Source of the DNA: an uncultured Comamonadaceae bacterium
GTDB lineage: Bacteria > Pseudomonadota > Gammaproteobacteria > Burkholderiales > Burkholderiaceae
DNA: 9,391 bases
NCBI GenBank assembly: GCA_946482115.1
Contig: CAMLQP010000097.1
Span: forward strand, 1 to 9,391
Direction: 5' to 3'
Below the pieces are notes generated by a model. It saw nothing but the letters and a program-made list of their open reading frames with translations. It had not been told where the DNA came from and ran no database searches. This document shows, piece after piece, positions 1 through 8,364 of the stretch (positions within the stretch are counted from its first letter, which is position 1; every line of letters starts with the position of its first letter). The position numbers and the translations under genes are program-made.

Positions 1-938
1 GCCCAGTCGATCTTGGGCCACAGGTCCAGCGAGGGTGCCGGCAGGTAGACCGGGCCGCTGCCGTCCATCACGAAGTGGGCGTGGCGGGTGGCCGCGCAGT
101 TGGGGATCATGGCCACGGGCTTGCTGGCCGCGTGGGTGGGGTACATGGCGATCTTGACATCGAGCACCGTGGTCAGGCCACCCAGGCCCTGCGCGCCGAT
201 GCCCAGCGCGTTGACCTTCTCGAACAGCTCCAGGCGCAGCTCCTCCACCTGGCTGAGCTTCTCGCCCTTGGACGCCTTGGCCTGCAGCTCGTACATGTCG
301 ATGTCGTCCATCAGGCTTTCCTTGGCCAGCAGCACGGCCTTTTCGGCGGTGCCGCCGATGCCGATGCCCAGCATGCCGGGCGGGCACCAGCCGGCGCCCA
401 TGGTGGGCACGGTCTTGAGCACCCAGTCGACGATGGAGTCGCTCGGGTTGAGCATGACCATCTTGCTCTTGTTTTCGCTGCCGCCGCCCTTGGCCGCGAC
501 GGTGATGTCGACTTTGTCGCCCGGCACGATCTGGGTGAAGATGACCGCCGGCGTGTTGTCCCTGGTGTTCTTGCGCGCAAAGTGCGGGTCGGCCACGACC
601 GAGGCGCGCAGCGTGTTGTCGGGGTGGTTGTAGCCACGGCGCACGCCTTCGTTGATGGCGTCTTCCAGGCCGCCGGAGAAGCCTTCCCAGCGCACGTCCA
701 TGCCAATCTTCAGGAACACGTTGACGATGCCGGTGTCCTGGCAGATCGGGCGCTGGCCGGTCGCGCTCATCTTGCTGTTGGTCAGGATCTGGGCGATCGC
801 GTCCTTGGCGGCGGCGCTCTGCTCGCGTTCGTAGGCGCGGGCCAGGTGGGCGATGTAATCGGCCGGGTGGTAGTAGCTGATGTACTGCAGGGCGGCGGCG
901 ATCGACTCGATCAGGTCGTCTTGGCGGATCGTGGTCAT
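1..938 (-). CDS. fumA: Fumarate hydratase class I (iron-sulfur), N-terminal part, truncated by window edge
   Basis: This gene encodes the oxygen-sensitive [4Fe-4S] fumarase that interconverts fumarate and malate in the cytosolic TCA cycle. Reading the minus strand from the ATG at 938 gives 312 residues with no stop before the edge. Class I enzymes are about 505-550 residues, so the C-terminal Fumerase_C domain lies outside. Three cysteines sit in the expected cluster-ligand contexts: C66 in RPICQDTG, C185 in [16 protein letters not shown] and C281 in [12 protein letters not shown]. Their spacing (119 and 96 residues) is close to that of the E. coli FumA ligands C105, C224 and C318. The start [20 protein letters not shown] matches the family N-terminus, although no clear Shine-Dalgarno precedes it. 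The gene lies 83 bp downstream of the MHYT-GGDEF-EAL gene on the same strand, so co-transcription is possible, but a weak -10-like box upstream suggests its own promoter. Identity is secure; the symbol fumA is used in the class I sense. Confidence 0.95.
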   Translation of the reverse strand, partial: MTTIRQDDLIESIAAALQYISYYHPADYIAHLARAYEREQSAAAKDAIAQILTNSKMSATGQRPICQDTGIVNVFLKIGMDVRWEGFSGGLEDAINEGVRRGYNHPDNTLRASVVADPHFARKNTRDNTPAVIFTQIVPGDKVDITVAAKGGGSENKSKMVMLNPSDSIVDWVLKTVPTMGAGWCPPGMLGIGIGGTAEKAVLLAKESLMDDIDMYELQAKASKGEKLSQVEELRLELFEKVNALGIGAQGLGGLTTVLDVKIAMYPTHAASKPVAMIPNCAATRHAHFVMDGSGPVYLPAPSLDLWPKIDW

Positions 939-979
939 GGTGGGGCGAACGGTTGTGGGAAACGGGGAAAACAGCCGCC

Positions 980-985
980 ATTATC
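980..985 (-). promoter_or_regulatory. Possible -10 box for the class I fumarase gene
   Basis: The minus strand reads GATAAT here, 42-47 bases upstream of the fumarase start codon. It is one of the few AT-rich spots in an otherwise very G+C-rich 83-bp spacer. No recognisable -35 hexamer lies 16-18 bp further upstream, where the sequence is G+C only, so this is a weak call made mainly on position. Confidence 0.25.
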
Positions 986-1021
986 GCCCGTGGGGCCGGG
1001 GCGGGCGGGGCACCGGCGGGG

Positions 1022-3241
1022 TCAGCCCATGATGACCGATGGCGCGAAATCCGCGCTGCCGCTGGGCTTGTGGCCCTGGGACCAGGCGAGCAGCGCGGTG
1101 GCCCCCATGGGTCTGGCATACAGGTAGCCCTGCAGTTCGTCGCAGCCCATGGCCAGCAGGATGTCGCGCTGGCCCGGGGTTTCGACGCCTTCGGCCACCA
1201 CGCGCAGGTTGAGCGCATGGGCCAGGCTGATCACCGCCTCCACGACCGCGCGGGCGTCCTCGCTGTGCTCAATGTCGCGCACGAAGCTGCTGTCGATCTT
1301 GAGCTGCTGCGCCGGCAGCTGGCGCAGGTAGTTGAGGCTGGAGTAGCCGGTGCCGAAATCGTCGATGGCCAGATAGATGCCGACACGGGCGAGCTCTTCG
1401 AAGGTGCGCTGGGTGGCCTCGAGATCCTCCATGGCCACCGACTCGGTGATCTCGCACAGCAACTGGTCGGCCTGGACCCCGTGGCGCTCCAGCGCCTGGG
1501 CGATGCGCTGGGCCAGGCCCTGTTCGCGCAGCTGGTGCACCGAGAGGTTGATGGCGACGCGCATCCGAAGGCCGTCGCGCTCCCACTCCCGCAACTGGCG
1601 GCAGGCTTCGTCGATGACCCAGCTGCCCATGCGGCCGATGAAGCCGAAGCGTTCGGCCAGCGGAATGAACACCGCCGGGCCGATCAGGCCGCGCGTGGGG
1701 TGCTGCCAGCGCAACAAGGCCTCCACGCCATTGATCAGGCCACGCGAGCCGTCGATCTTGGGCTGGTAGTGCAGCAGCAGTTCGCCGTGGTCCAGCGCGT
1801 GGCGCAGGTCGTTCTGCAGCTCCAGCTGCTCGCTCGCGTCGGCCTGCATGTGGGGCTCGAACAGCGCGTAGCCGCCACCGCCGCCGCGCTTGGCGGCGTA
1901 CATGGCCGCATCGGCTTGCGCCACCAGCTTGTCGCGCTCGCCCTGCTCGGGGTAGACCGCCACGCCGATGGAGCCGGCGATGCGCAGGCTTTTGCCCGCG
2001 ATCTCGAACGGGATGGCCAGCACCTGCAGCACGCGCTGCGCGATGGTCACGCCGTCGGCCGGGTGGGTGAGGTTCTCCAGCAGCAGCAGGAATTCGTCGC
2101 CCCCCACGCGGGCGACGGTGTCGCCCTCACGGGCCAGCTTGCGCAGGCGCTCGGCCACGTTCAGCAGCAGGGCGTCGCCGGCCGCGTGGCCGTAGGAGTC
2201 GTTGATGGGCTTGAAGCCATCGAGGTCGATGAACAGCACCGCCACGCGGGACTGGACCTGCTGGTGGTTGAGGCGGTCGGCCCGGGTCAGGGCCTGGCCC
2301 AGCCGCTCCTCGAACAGCAGCCGGTTGGGCAGGCCGGTCAACGGGTCGGCGAAGGCGCGCTGCTGCAGCTCGGCATTGGCCGTCTGCAGCTTGGCATTGC
2401 TTTCCTGCAGCGATTGGGCCAGCCGCTCGGTGGTGCTCTGCATGCGGGCGTCCAGCACCGAGGTGAACAGCGTGCTGACCAGCAGCAGGCCGGCGGCTAT
2501 GGCCACCATGGCCGTCAGCGACGGGCCGCCCAGCGCGTCGGCGCTCAGGCAGACGGAGCCTTCGGGGAACTGCGCCGCCGCCATGCCGGTGTAATGCATG
2601 CCGCAGATGGCTACGGCCATCAGCAGCGCCGCGCCGATCTGGTACGCCAGCCGCCGGGTGTTGTGGACCCGGACCAGCAGGTGGAAGATGGTCAGCGCGG
2701 TGGCCGAGGCCGCGACCGCGATCAGGGCCGACACGCCCACCAGCAGCCAGTCCCAGACGATGCCGGGGGCCATGTCCAATGCGGCCATGCCGGTGTAGTG
2801 CATGGCGCAGATGCCGCCACCCATGGCCAGCGCGCCCAGCGCCACCCGCCGGTAGCGGAAGGTGCGGCGGCTGGCGATGGCCAGCGCGACGGCCGCCGCG
2901 GCGACCGCGGCGATCCAGGAGAGCAGCGTGAGCAGGCCGGTGAAGCCCAGCGCGATTGGCAGCTGGAAGGCCTGCATGCCGACGAAGTGCATGGACCAGA
3001 TGCCGGAGCCCATGACCACCGAACCCGTGCCCCACCAGACCCGGGCCATGCCGCGGCTGGAGAGGCGGACGCGGCGCGCCAGATCCAGCGTCACGTAGGA
3101 CGCGAACGCTGCGATGGCGAAGGATATGGCGACCACCAGGGGGTCGTAGCGCGCCGGCAGAAAGGCCGGCGCCAGCTCGGGAAGGGGCAACACGGTTGGG
3201 GCGCGGTGGCCGGTCCTGATCGGGCTGGAGACACCCGGCAT
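1022..3241 (-). CDS. MHYT-GGDEF-EAL membrane protein (c-di-GMP cyclase/phosphodiesterase)
   Basis: This 739-residue inner-membrane signalling protein probably makes and/or degrades cyclic-di-GMP in response to a signal at the membrane. An N-terminal MHYT sensor (about 31-265, some seven hydrophobic helices) carries motif copies at 84-87 (MHFV), 147-150 (MHYT) and 215-218 (MHYT); the family is proposed to bind copper and sense O2, CO or NO. A coiled-coil-like linker (266-297) leads to the GGDEF domain (about 298-460). That domain has metal-ligand D339, GGDEF at 380-384, and an RxxD inhibitory site (R371, D374) five residues before it. The EAL domain (about 475-720) retains E507, N565, E597, D627, D628, K648, E684 and Q704, as expected of an active phosphodiesterase. 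The start at 3241 leaves a 30-residue lead before the first helix. No good Shine-Dalgarno is visible, and the frame stays open far upstream (antisense to fumC), so the start is only moderately certain. It is divergent from fumC and upstream of the class I fumarase. Confidence 0.93.
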   Translation of the reverse strand: MPGVSSPIRTGHRAPTVLPLPELAPAFLPARYDPLVVAISFAIAAFASYVTLDLARRVRLSSRGMARVWWGTGSVVMGSGIWSMHFVGMQAFQLPIALGFTGLLTLLSWIAAVAAAAVALAIASRRTFRYRRVALGALAMGGGICAMHYTGMAALDMAPGIVWDWLLVGVSALIAVAASATALTIFHLLVRVHNTRRLAYQIGAALLMAVAICGMHYTGMAAAQFPEGSVCLSADALGGPSLTAMVAIAAGLLLVSTLFTSVLDARMQSTTERLAQSLQESNAKLQTANAELQQRAFADPLTGLPNRLLFEERLGQALTRADRLNHQQVQSRVAVLFIDLDGFKPINDSYGHAAGDALLLNVAERLRKLAREGDTVARVGGDEFLLLLENLTHPADGVTIAQRVLQVLAIPFEIAGKSLRIAGSIGVAVYPEQGERDKLVAQADAAMYAAKRGGGGGYALFEPHMQADASEQLELQNDLRHALDHGELLLHYQPKIDGSRGLINGVEALLRWQHPTRGLIGPAVFIPLAERFGFIGRMGSWVIDEACRQLREWERDGLRMRVAINLSVHQLREQGLAQRIAQALERHGVQADQLLCEITESVAMEDLEATQRTFEELARVGIYLAIDDFGTGYSSLNYLRQLPAQQLKIDSSFVRDIEHSEDARAVVEAVISLAHALNLRVVAEGVETPGQRDILLAMGCDELQGYLYARPMGATALLAWSQGHKPSGSADFAPSVIMG

Positions 3242-3277
3242 CGGGTGCTTTGGCTGCGGGCCGGCGGTTGTAGGGCT

Positions 3278-3299
3278 GCTGACCCGAAAGGGTATCAGC
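3278..3299. promoter_or_regulatory. Stem-loop in the MHYT/fumC divergent spacer
   Basis: Arms GCTGA (3278-3282) and TCAGC (3295-3299) enclose CCC-GAAA-GGG (3283-3292), with a two-base TA bulge. On the plus strand this folds as an eight-pair stem capped by a GNRA-type GAAA tetraloop, about 130 bases before fumC; on the minus strand it would lie just upstream of the MHYT start. Nearby, TTGTTACAA (3315-3323) is a 9-bp perfect palindrome. The rest of the 189-bp spacer (3242-3430) holds no convincing -35/-10 pair that I can see. Function is unknown; it could be an operator, a leader structure or chance. Confidence 0.35.
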
Positions 3300-3430
3300 G
3301 AATGGGAAACCGAGTTGTTACAAGGGCTTGGAGTCCGACGCCGGCGCTGGTGAGCCGCCCCGTGAAGCCATTGGTGGCGCCTGCGGGCCGTGGCACCATT
3401 CGGATTCCCGGTCTCCCAAGGGCAGCAGGC

Positions 3431-4816
<1,386 letters not shown>

Positions 4817-4819
<3 letters not shown>

Positions 4820-4829
4820 GCCCGGCTCA
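4817..4829. repeat. Palindrome spanning the two convergent stop codons
   Basis: TGAGCC-C-GGCTCA is a 13-base perfect palindrome made of the fumC stop codon (TGA at 4817-4819), the 7-bp spacer and the complement of the yqhA-like stop codon (4827-4829). As RNA it could form a five-pair hairpin with a three-base loop on either transcript. There is no following T tract, so intrinsic termination would be weak. It is the only terminator-like structure between these genes. Confidence 0.4.
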
Positions 4830-5426
4830 GTGCCCGTCGTGTGCGGGCGACGACATCAGCCGGTCGGTGTAGGCGATGGCCATGGCGCTGAGCAGGAAGG
4901 CGACGTGGATGATGGTCTGCCACATCAGCACCTTCTCGTCGTAGTTGGCGGCGTTGATGAAGGTCTTGAGCAGGTGGATGGAACTGATGCCGATGATGGA
5001 CATCGCCAGCTTGACCTTGAGCACCGAGGCGTTCACGTGGCTGAGCCATTCGGGCTGGTCCGGGTGGTCCTGCAGGTTCATGCGGCTCACGAAGGTCTCG
5101 TAGCCGCCCACGATCACCATGATCAGCAGGTTGGAGATCATGACCACGTCGATCAGCGCCAGCACCACCAGCATGATGACGGTTTCGTTGAGCTGCGTGA
5201 TGGGGGCATCGCTCTTGTAGCCGATGCTCTTGACCAGTGCCTCGACCGCCGGCTGGTGGCCGAATGCCGCCTCGATCAGGTGCACCAGCTCGACCCAGAA
5301 GTGATAGACGTAGATCGCCTGCGCGGCGATCAGGCCGATGTACAGTGGCAGCTGCAGCCAGCGGCTGGCGAAGATCAGGTTGGGCACGGCGCGCAGGGCG
5401 GCGTTGGGGCGGACGGGTGGCGTCAT
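4827..5426 (-). CDS. yqhA: UPF0114/YqhA-family four-helix membrane protein
   Basis: This is a 199-residue inner-membrane protein of the UPF0114 (YqhA, TIGR00645) family, whose biochemical function is not established. Four hydrophobic segments lie at about 23-46, 82-108, 137-158 and 168-188, with a soluble loop between the first two. Family-like stretches are [19 protein letters not shown] (98-116) and [21 protein letters not shown] (136-156), containing the conserved Gly-Gly-Tyr-Glu and Lys-x-Lys. The ATG at 5426 places a short cytoplasmic lead before [12 protein letters not shown] and is preferred. The frame continues upstream, and a 289-residue version would run over the divergent spacer into the acs start, which is implausible. 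The gene is convergent with fumC and divergent from acs. No clear Shine-Dalgarno is visible. The symbol is used as a family name only. Confidence 0.9.
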   Translation of the reverse strand: MTPPVRPNAALRAVPNLIFASRWLQLPLYIGLIAAQAIYVYHFWVELVHLIEAAFGHQPAVEALVKSIGYKSDAPITQLNETVIMLVVLALIDVVMISNLLIMVIVGGYETFVSRMNLQDHPDQPEWLSHVNASVLKVKLAMSIIGISSIHLLKTFINAANYDEKVLMWQTIIHVAFLLSAMAIAYTDRLMSSPAHDGH

Positions 5427-5433
5427 CGGCGGG

Positions 5434-5460
5434 GTATTCGGGTTAATACGGATCGGTATT
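5434..5460. promoter_or_regulatory. Three alternating GTATT/AATAC half-sites at 11-bp spacing
   Basis: GTATT (5434-5438), its complement AATAC (5445-5449) and GTATT again (5456-5460) start exactly 11 bp apart, separated by 6-bp spacers. This gives two overlapping inverted repeats on one face of the helix. The third copy overlaps a TACAAT -10-like box for the leftward yqhA-like gene. The arrangement looks like a regulator operator array, but the motif is short and the binding protein is unknown. Confidence 0.35.
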
Positions 5461-5463
5461 GTA
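5458..5463 (-). promoter_or_regulatory. Possible -10 box for the yqhA-like gene
   Basis: The minus strand reads TACAAT (five of six matches to TATAAT), 32-37 bases upstream of the yqhA-like ATG, predicting a leader of about 25 bases. The region upstream is G+C-rich and shows no good -35, so recognition might need an activator. Confidence 0.3.
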
Positions 5464-5524
5464 GGCACCGCCCCGGTCCCCAGCCCGGGCAGCCGGGCGC
5501 ACAATGACCGCTCCGGATTGCCAT

Positions 5525-5546
5525 GTAAGTGGCTCGTAAGAGCCTC
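5525..5546. repeat. Tandem 11-bp near-repeat with a GTAA-loop hairpin upstream of acs
   Basis: GTAAGTGGCTC (5525-5535) is followed immediately by GTAAGAGCCTC (5536-5546), identical at 9 of 11 positions. Across the junction GGCTC (5531-5535), loop GTAA (5536-5539) and GAGCC (5540-5544) form a perfect five-pair stem with a GNRA-type tetraloop. It lies about 55 bases before the acs start codon, so it is either in the acs leader or a protein-binding site. No convincing acs promoter hexamers were found nearby. Confidence 0.35.
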
Positions 5547-5584
5547 GCCGCACATTGCCGCCTGTTTTCGGCAGACAGACCTAC

Positions 5585-5590
5585 AAGGAG
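5585..5590 (+). promoter_or_regulatory. Ribosome binding site of acs
   Basis: AAGGAG lies 8 bases before the ATG at 5599. This strong site decides the start of acs: the same frame is open back to 5338, but no comparable site precedes the earlier ATG or GTG codons. Confidence 0.85.
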
Positions 5591-5598
5591 ACCTCCGC

Positions 5599-7593
5599 AT
5601 GTCGACCGCTTCGTCCCCCATCGAGTCCATCCTGGTGGAGAACCGGGTTTTCGAACCGCCGCAGGCCGCCGTGGCCGGTGCGCGCATCTCGGGCATGGCG
5701 GCCTACCAGGCCCTGGCCGACGAGGCTGAACGCGACCCGCAGGGCTTCTGGGCCCGCCTGGCGCGCGAGAACCTGGTGTGGCACAAGCCCTTCACCCGCA
5801 CGCTGGACGAATCGAACGCGCCGTTCTACAGGTGGTTCGATGACGGCGAGCTCAACGCCTCCTGGAACTGCCTGGACAAGCACATCGGCACGCCGGTCGA
5901 GAACAAGACCGCCATCGTGTTCGAGGCCGACAACGGCGACGTCACCACCGTCACCTACAAGGAACTGCTGGCCCGGGTGTCGCAGTTCGCCAACGCGCTG
6001 AAGTCGCGCGGCGTGAAGAAGGGCGACCGCGTCGTCATCTACATGCCCATGACCATAGAAGGCGTGGTGGCCATGCAGGCCTGTGCCCGCATCGGCGCCA
6101 CCCACAGCGTGGTGTTCGGCGGCTTCTCCGCCAAGGCGCTCCAGGAGCGCATCCAGGATGCCGGCGCCGTGGCCGTGATCACCGCCAACTACCAGCTGCG
6201 CGGCGGCAAGGAGCTGCCGCTCAAGGCCATCGTCGACGAAGCCCTGGACCTTGGCGGCTGCGACACCATCCGGGACGTGATCGTCTACCAGCGCACGCCC
6301 ACCGCCTGCAAGATGGTGGCCGGGCGCGACCAGTTCCTCCATGACGTGATCGCGGGCCAGAGCACCACCTGTGCGCCCGAGTTCGTGGGCGCCGAACACC
6401 CGCTGTTCGTGCTCTACACCTCCGGCTCCACCGGCAAGCCCAAGGGCGTGCAGCACAGCACCGGCGGCTACCTGCTGTGGGCCAAGCTCACCATGGACTG
6501 GACCTTCGACCTGCGTCCGTCCGACGTGTTCTGGTGCACCGCCGACATCGGCTGGATCACCGGCCACAGCTACGTGGCCTACGGCCCGTTGGCCGCTGGT
6601 GCCACCCAGATCGTGTTCGAAGGTGTGCCCACCTACCCGAACGCCGGCCGCTTCTGGCAGATGATCGAGAAGCACAAGTGCACCATCTTCTACACCGCAC
6701 CCACTGCCATCCGTTCGCTGATCAAGGCGTCCGACACCGACGAAAAAGTGCACCCCAAGAACTGGGACCTGTCCAGCCTGCGCATCCTGGGTTCCGTCGG
6801 CGAGCCGATCAACCCCGAAGCCTGGATGTGGTACTACAAGCACGTGGGCGGCGAGCGTTGCCCCATCGTCGATACCTTCTGGCAGACCGAAACCGGCGGC
6901 CACATGATCACGCCGCTGCCGGGCGCCACGCCGCTGGTGCCGGGCTCCTGCACGCTGCCGCTGCCGGGCATCGCCGCGGCCATCGTGGACGAGGCCGGCA
7001 ACGACGTGCCCAACGGCGCGGGTGGCATCCTGGTCATCAAGCGGCCCTGGCCCTCGATGATCCGCACCATCTGGGGCGACCCGGAGCGCTTCAAGAAGAG
7101 CTACTTCCCGCCCGAGCTCAAGGGCTACTACCTGGCCGGCGACGGCGCGGTGCGCAGCGCCGACCGCGGCTACTTCCGCATCACCGGCCGCATCGACGAC
7201 GTGCTCAACGTCTCGGGCCACCGCATGGGCACCATGGAGATCGAATCCGCCCTGGTCGCCAAGACCGACCTGGTGGCTGAGGCCGCCGTGGTGGGCCGTC
7301 CCGACGACGTGACCGGCGAGGCCATCGTGGCTTTCGTGGTGCTCAAGCGCGCGCGCCCCACCGGCGACGAGGCCAAGGCCATCGCCAAGGAGCTGCGCGA
7401 CTGGGTCGGCAAGGAGATCGGCCCGATCGCCAAGCCCAAGGACATCCGCTTCGGCGACAACCTGCCCAAGACCCGCAGCGGCAAGATCATGCGCCGCCTG
7501 CTGCGCGGCATCGCCAAGGGCGAGGCGCTGACGCAGGACACCTCCACGCTGGAAAACCCGGCCATCCTGGAGCAGCTGGCGCAGAACAACTGA
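5599..7593 (+). CDS. acs: Acetyl-CoA synthetase (AMP-forming)
   Basis: Acs activates acetate with ATP to acetyl-AMP and transfers the acetyl group to CoA, allowing growth on or scavenging of acetate. The product is 664 residues (E. coli: 652). It starts with an extra lead of about 30 residues, then an ACAS_N domain (about 33-95), the AMP-binding domain, and a mobile C-terminal domain. Visible motifs are the P-loop [11 protein letters not shown] (273-283) and WQTETGG (428-434), whose W428 corresponds to the Trp that restricts the pocket to acetate. They also include the hinge region [14 protein letters not shown], and [11 protein letters not shown] with catalytic K629. That lysine is the site acetylated to switch Acs off in other bacteria (K609 in Salmonella). 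The start is fixed by a strong Shine-Dalgarno. The gene is divergent from yqhA and closed by a strong terminator, so it is probably monocistronic. Propionyl-CoA synthetase is less likely given the Trp and overall fit. Confidence 0.98.
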   Translation: MSTASSPIESILVENRVFEPPQAAVAGARISGMAAYQALADEAERDPQGFWARLARENLVWHKPFTRTLDESNAPFYRWFDDGELNASWNCLDKHIGTPVENKTAIVFEADNGDVTTVTYKELLARVSQFANALKSRGVKKGDRVVIYMPMTIEGVVAMQACARIGATHSVVFGGFSAKALQERIQDAGAVAVITANYQLRGGKELPLKAIVDEALDLGGCDTIRDVIVYQRTPTACKMVAGRDQFLHDVIAGQSTTCAPEFVGAEHPLFVLYTSGSTGKPKGVQHSTGGYLLWAKLTMDWTFDLRPSDVFWCTADIGWITGHSYVAYGPLAAGATQIVFEGVPTYPNAGRFWQMIEKHKCTIFYTAPTAIRSLIKASDTDEKVHPKNWDLSSLRILGSVGEPINPEAWMWYYKHVGGERCPIVDTFWQTETGGHMITPLPGATPLVPGSCTLPLPGIAAAIVDEAGNDVPNGAGGILVIKRPWPSMIRTIWGDPERFKKSYFPPELKGYYLAGDGAVRSADRGYFRITGRIDDVLNVSGHRMGTMEIESALVAKTDLVAEAAVVGRPDDVTGEAIVAFVVLKRARPTGDEAKAIAKELRDWVGKEIGPIAKPKDIRFGDNLPKTRSGKIMRRLLRGIAKGEALTQDTSTLENPAILEQLAQNN

Positions 7594-7595
7594 GG

Positions 7596-7609
7596 CCGGC
7601 CGCGGCCGG
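7596..7609. repeat. 14-bp perfect palindrome just after acs
   Basis: CCGGCC-GC-GGCCGG begins 2 bases after the acs stop codon and just before the terminator hairpin. It is made only of G and C in a G+C-rich genome. It may strengthen 3'-end structure, or simply be compositional. Confidence 0.4.
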
Positions 7610-7614
7610 ACGCG

Positions 7615-7642
7615 AAAAAGCCCGCGCGAGCGGGCTTTTTTT
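7615..7642. terminator. Bidirectional rho-independent terminator between acs and the cytochrome c gene
   Basis: A perfect 11-bp stem, AAAAAGCCCGC (7615-7625) with GCGGGCTTTTT (7630-7640), is closed by a GCGA tetraloop (GNRA type). Seven Ts (7636-7642) follow on the plus strand, and the five As at 7615-7619 supply a T tract on the minus strand. It sits between two converging genes and should end both transcripts. Confidence 0.93.
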
Positions 7643-7656
7643 CATGCAGGGGCGGC

Positions 7657-7962
7657 TTACTTGGCCGACAGCACCCAGGCCACCAGTTTCTTGGCCTCGT
7701 CGGCGCTGACCTGCGGGTTGGCCGGCATGGGAATGGCGCCCCAGGTGCCCGAACCGCCCTTGACCACCTTGTCGACCAGCTTGGCCTGGGCGTCGGCCTG
7801 GCCGGCGTACTTCTTGGCAATGTCCTTGTAGGCGGGGCCCACGAGCTTCTTGTCCATGGCATGGCACTGCATGCAGTTCTTGCTCTTGGCCAGGGCCTCG
7901 TCGGCCATTGCGGGGGCGGCCAGCACGCAGGCACCGGCCAGGATCAGTAGGGCACGTTTCAT
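7657..7962 (-). CDS. Small periplasmic monoheme cytochrome c (c551/c552 type)
   Basis: This is a 101-residue precursor of a class I cytochrome c, an electron shuttle in the periplasm. Residues 1-20 form a Sec signal peptide (MKR, hydrophobic core, AMA before the cut), leaving a mature protein of about 81 residues that begins DEALAKSKNC. This is the size of Pseudomonas c551 and Hydrogenobacter-type c552. The heme attachment motif is C30-M-Q-C33-H34, with H34 as one axial ligand. M79 in IPMPAN is the likely second ligand, and the C-terminal helix KKLVAWVLSA is typical. AAGGAT (minus strand, 7974-7969) six bases before the ATG supports the start. Electron partners are not encoded nearby, so its role (oxidase, nitrite reductase or other) cannot be told from here. 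It converges on acs across a shared terminator and is divergent from the Trp-rich gene. Confidence 0.95.
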   Translation of the reverse strand: MKRALLILAGACVLAAPAMADEALAKSKNCMQCHAMDKKLVGPAYKDIAKKYAGQADAQAKLVDKVVKGGSGTWGAIPMPANPQVSADEAKKLVAWVLSAK

Positions 7963-8004
7963 CGCAGTATCCTTGTAGGCAAGACAGAATGTGGTTATGA
8001 GGGC

Positions 8005-8031
8005 ATTCTAGCCATTCGGTGCCCGGAGCAA
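8005..8031 (-). promoter_or_regulatory. Possible promoter of the cytochrome c gene
   Basis: On the minus strand TAGAAT (8010-8005, five of six matches to the -10 consensus) is preceded by TTGCTC (8031-8026) after a short 15-bp spacer. The implied leader is about 35 bases. AGAATG (7986-7991) and CATTCT (8004-8009) form a 6-bp inverted repeat overlapping the -10, which could be a regulator site. The -35 match is poor. Confidence 0.35.
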
Positions 8032-8094
8032 TCGGCGGAATTACCCACGTTTGCCGGGGCTTGACCGGCCATTTACATCAATCGGAGTCGCAAC

Positions 8095-8340
8095 ATGTGG
8101 TTTCTGGCAATCGGCGTCGCGCTGCTGCTGCTCAAGTTCCTGGGCTGGTCGGCGCTGGAGTCCTGGCCCTGGTGGTGGACGCTGGTGCCCTTTGGCCTGG
8201 CCGCGGCCTGGTGGACCTGGGCCGACCTGTCGGGGTATACCAAGCGCCAGCGGTTCCAGCAGCTGGAAGATCGTCGGCTGAAGCGGCTGGACAAGCTCAA
8301 GAAGGCGCTGGGCATGGGTCAGCGCCGTCCGGGCAAGTGA
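8095..8340 (+). CDS. Small Trp-rich membrane protein (TIGR04438-like)
   Basis: This is an 81-residue protein of unknown function that resembles the 'small Trp-rich protein' family (TIGR04438), which I associate with Burkholderiales. It has nine tryptophans, at 2, 18, 24, 26-28, 39, 40 and 42. A hydrophobic helix at about 2-17 and a second at about 27-45 make a membrane hairpin. The tail (46-81) is highly charged and mostly basic, probably helical and cytoplasmic (RQRFQQLEDRRLKRLDKLKK). GGAG at 8084-8087, seven bases before the ATG, supports the start. The gene is convergent with ilvD, with only 24 bp between stops. That gap carries a weak CCGCC/GGCGG inverted repeat without a T tract. Family assignment is from memory of the sequence pattern; no function should be assumed. 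Confidence 0.85.
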   Translation: MWFLAIGVALLLLKFLGWSALESWPWWWTLVPFGLAAAWWTWADLSGYTKRQRFQQLEDRRLKRLDKLKKALGMGQRRPGK

Positions 8341-8364
8341 GGCCCGCCGCCTCAGGGGTGGCGG

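Noticed and set aside
75..1127. A 350-codon plus-strand frame opposite the class I fumarase
   Set aside because: The opposite strand encodes an unmistakable fumarase with its three cluster cysteines; this frame is its complement.
3395..3412. TGGCAC-like sequence before fumC as a sigma-54 promoter
   Set aside because: The required GC of the -12 element is absent at the right spacing.
5581..7221. A 546-codon minus-strand frame opposite acs
   Set aside because: Its composition (His, Gly, Val, Ala, Asp) mirrors the acs codons, with no motif and no ribosome binding site; it is a shadow frame.
8051..8078. TTGCCG/TTACAT pair (16-bp spacer) as promoter of the Trp-rich gene
   Set aside because: Only about three matches in the -10 hexamer, which is too weak to annotate, although a promoter must lie somewhere in 7963-8094.
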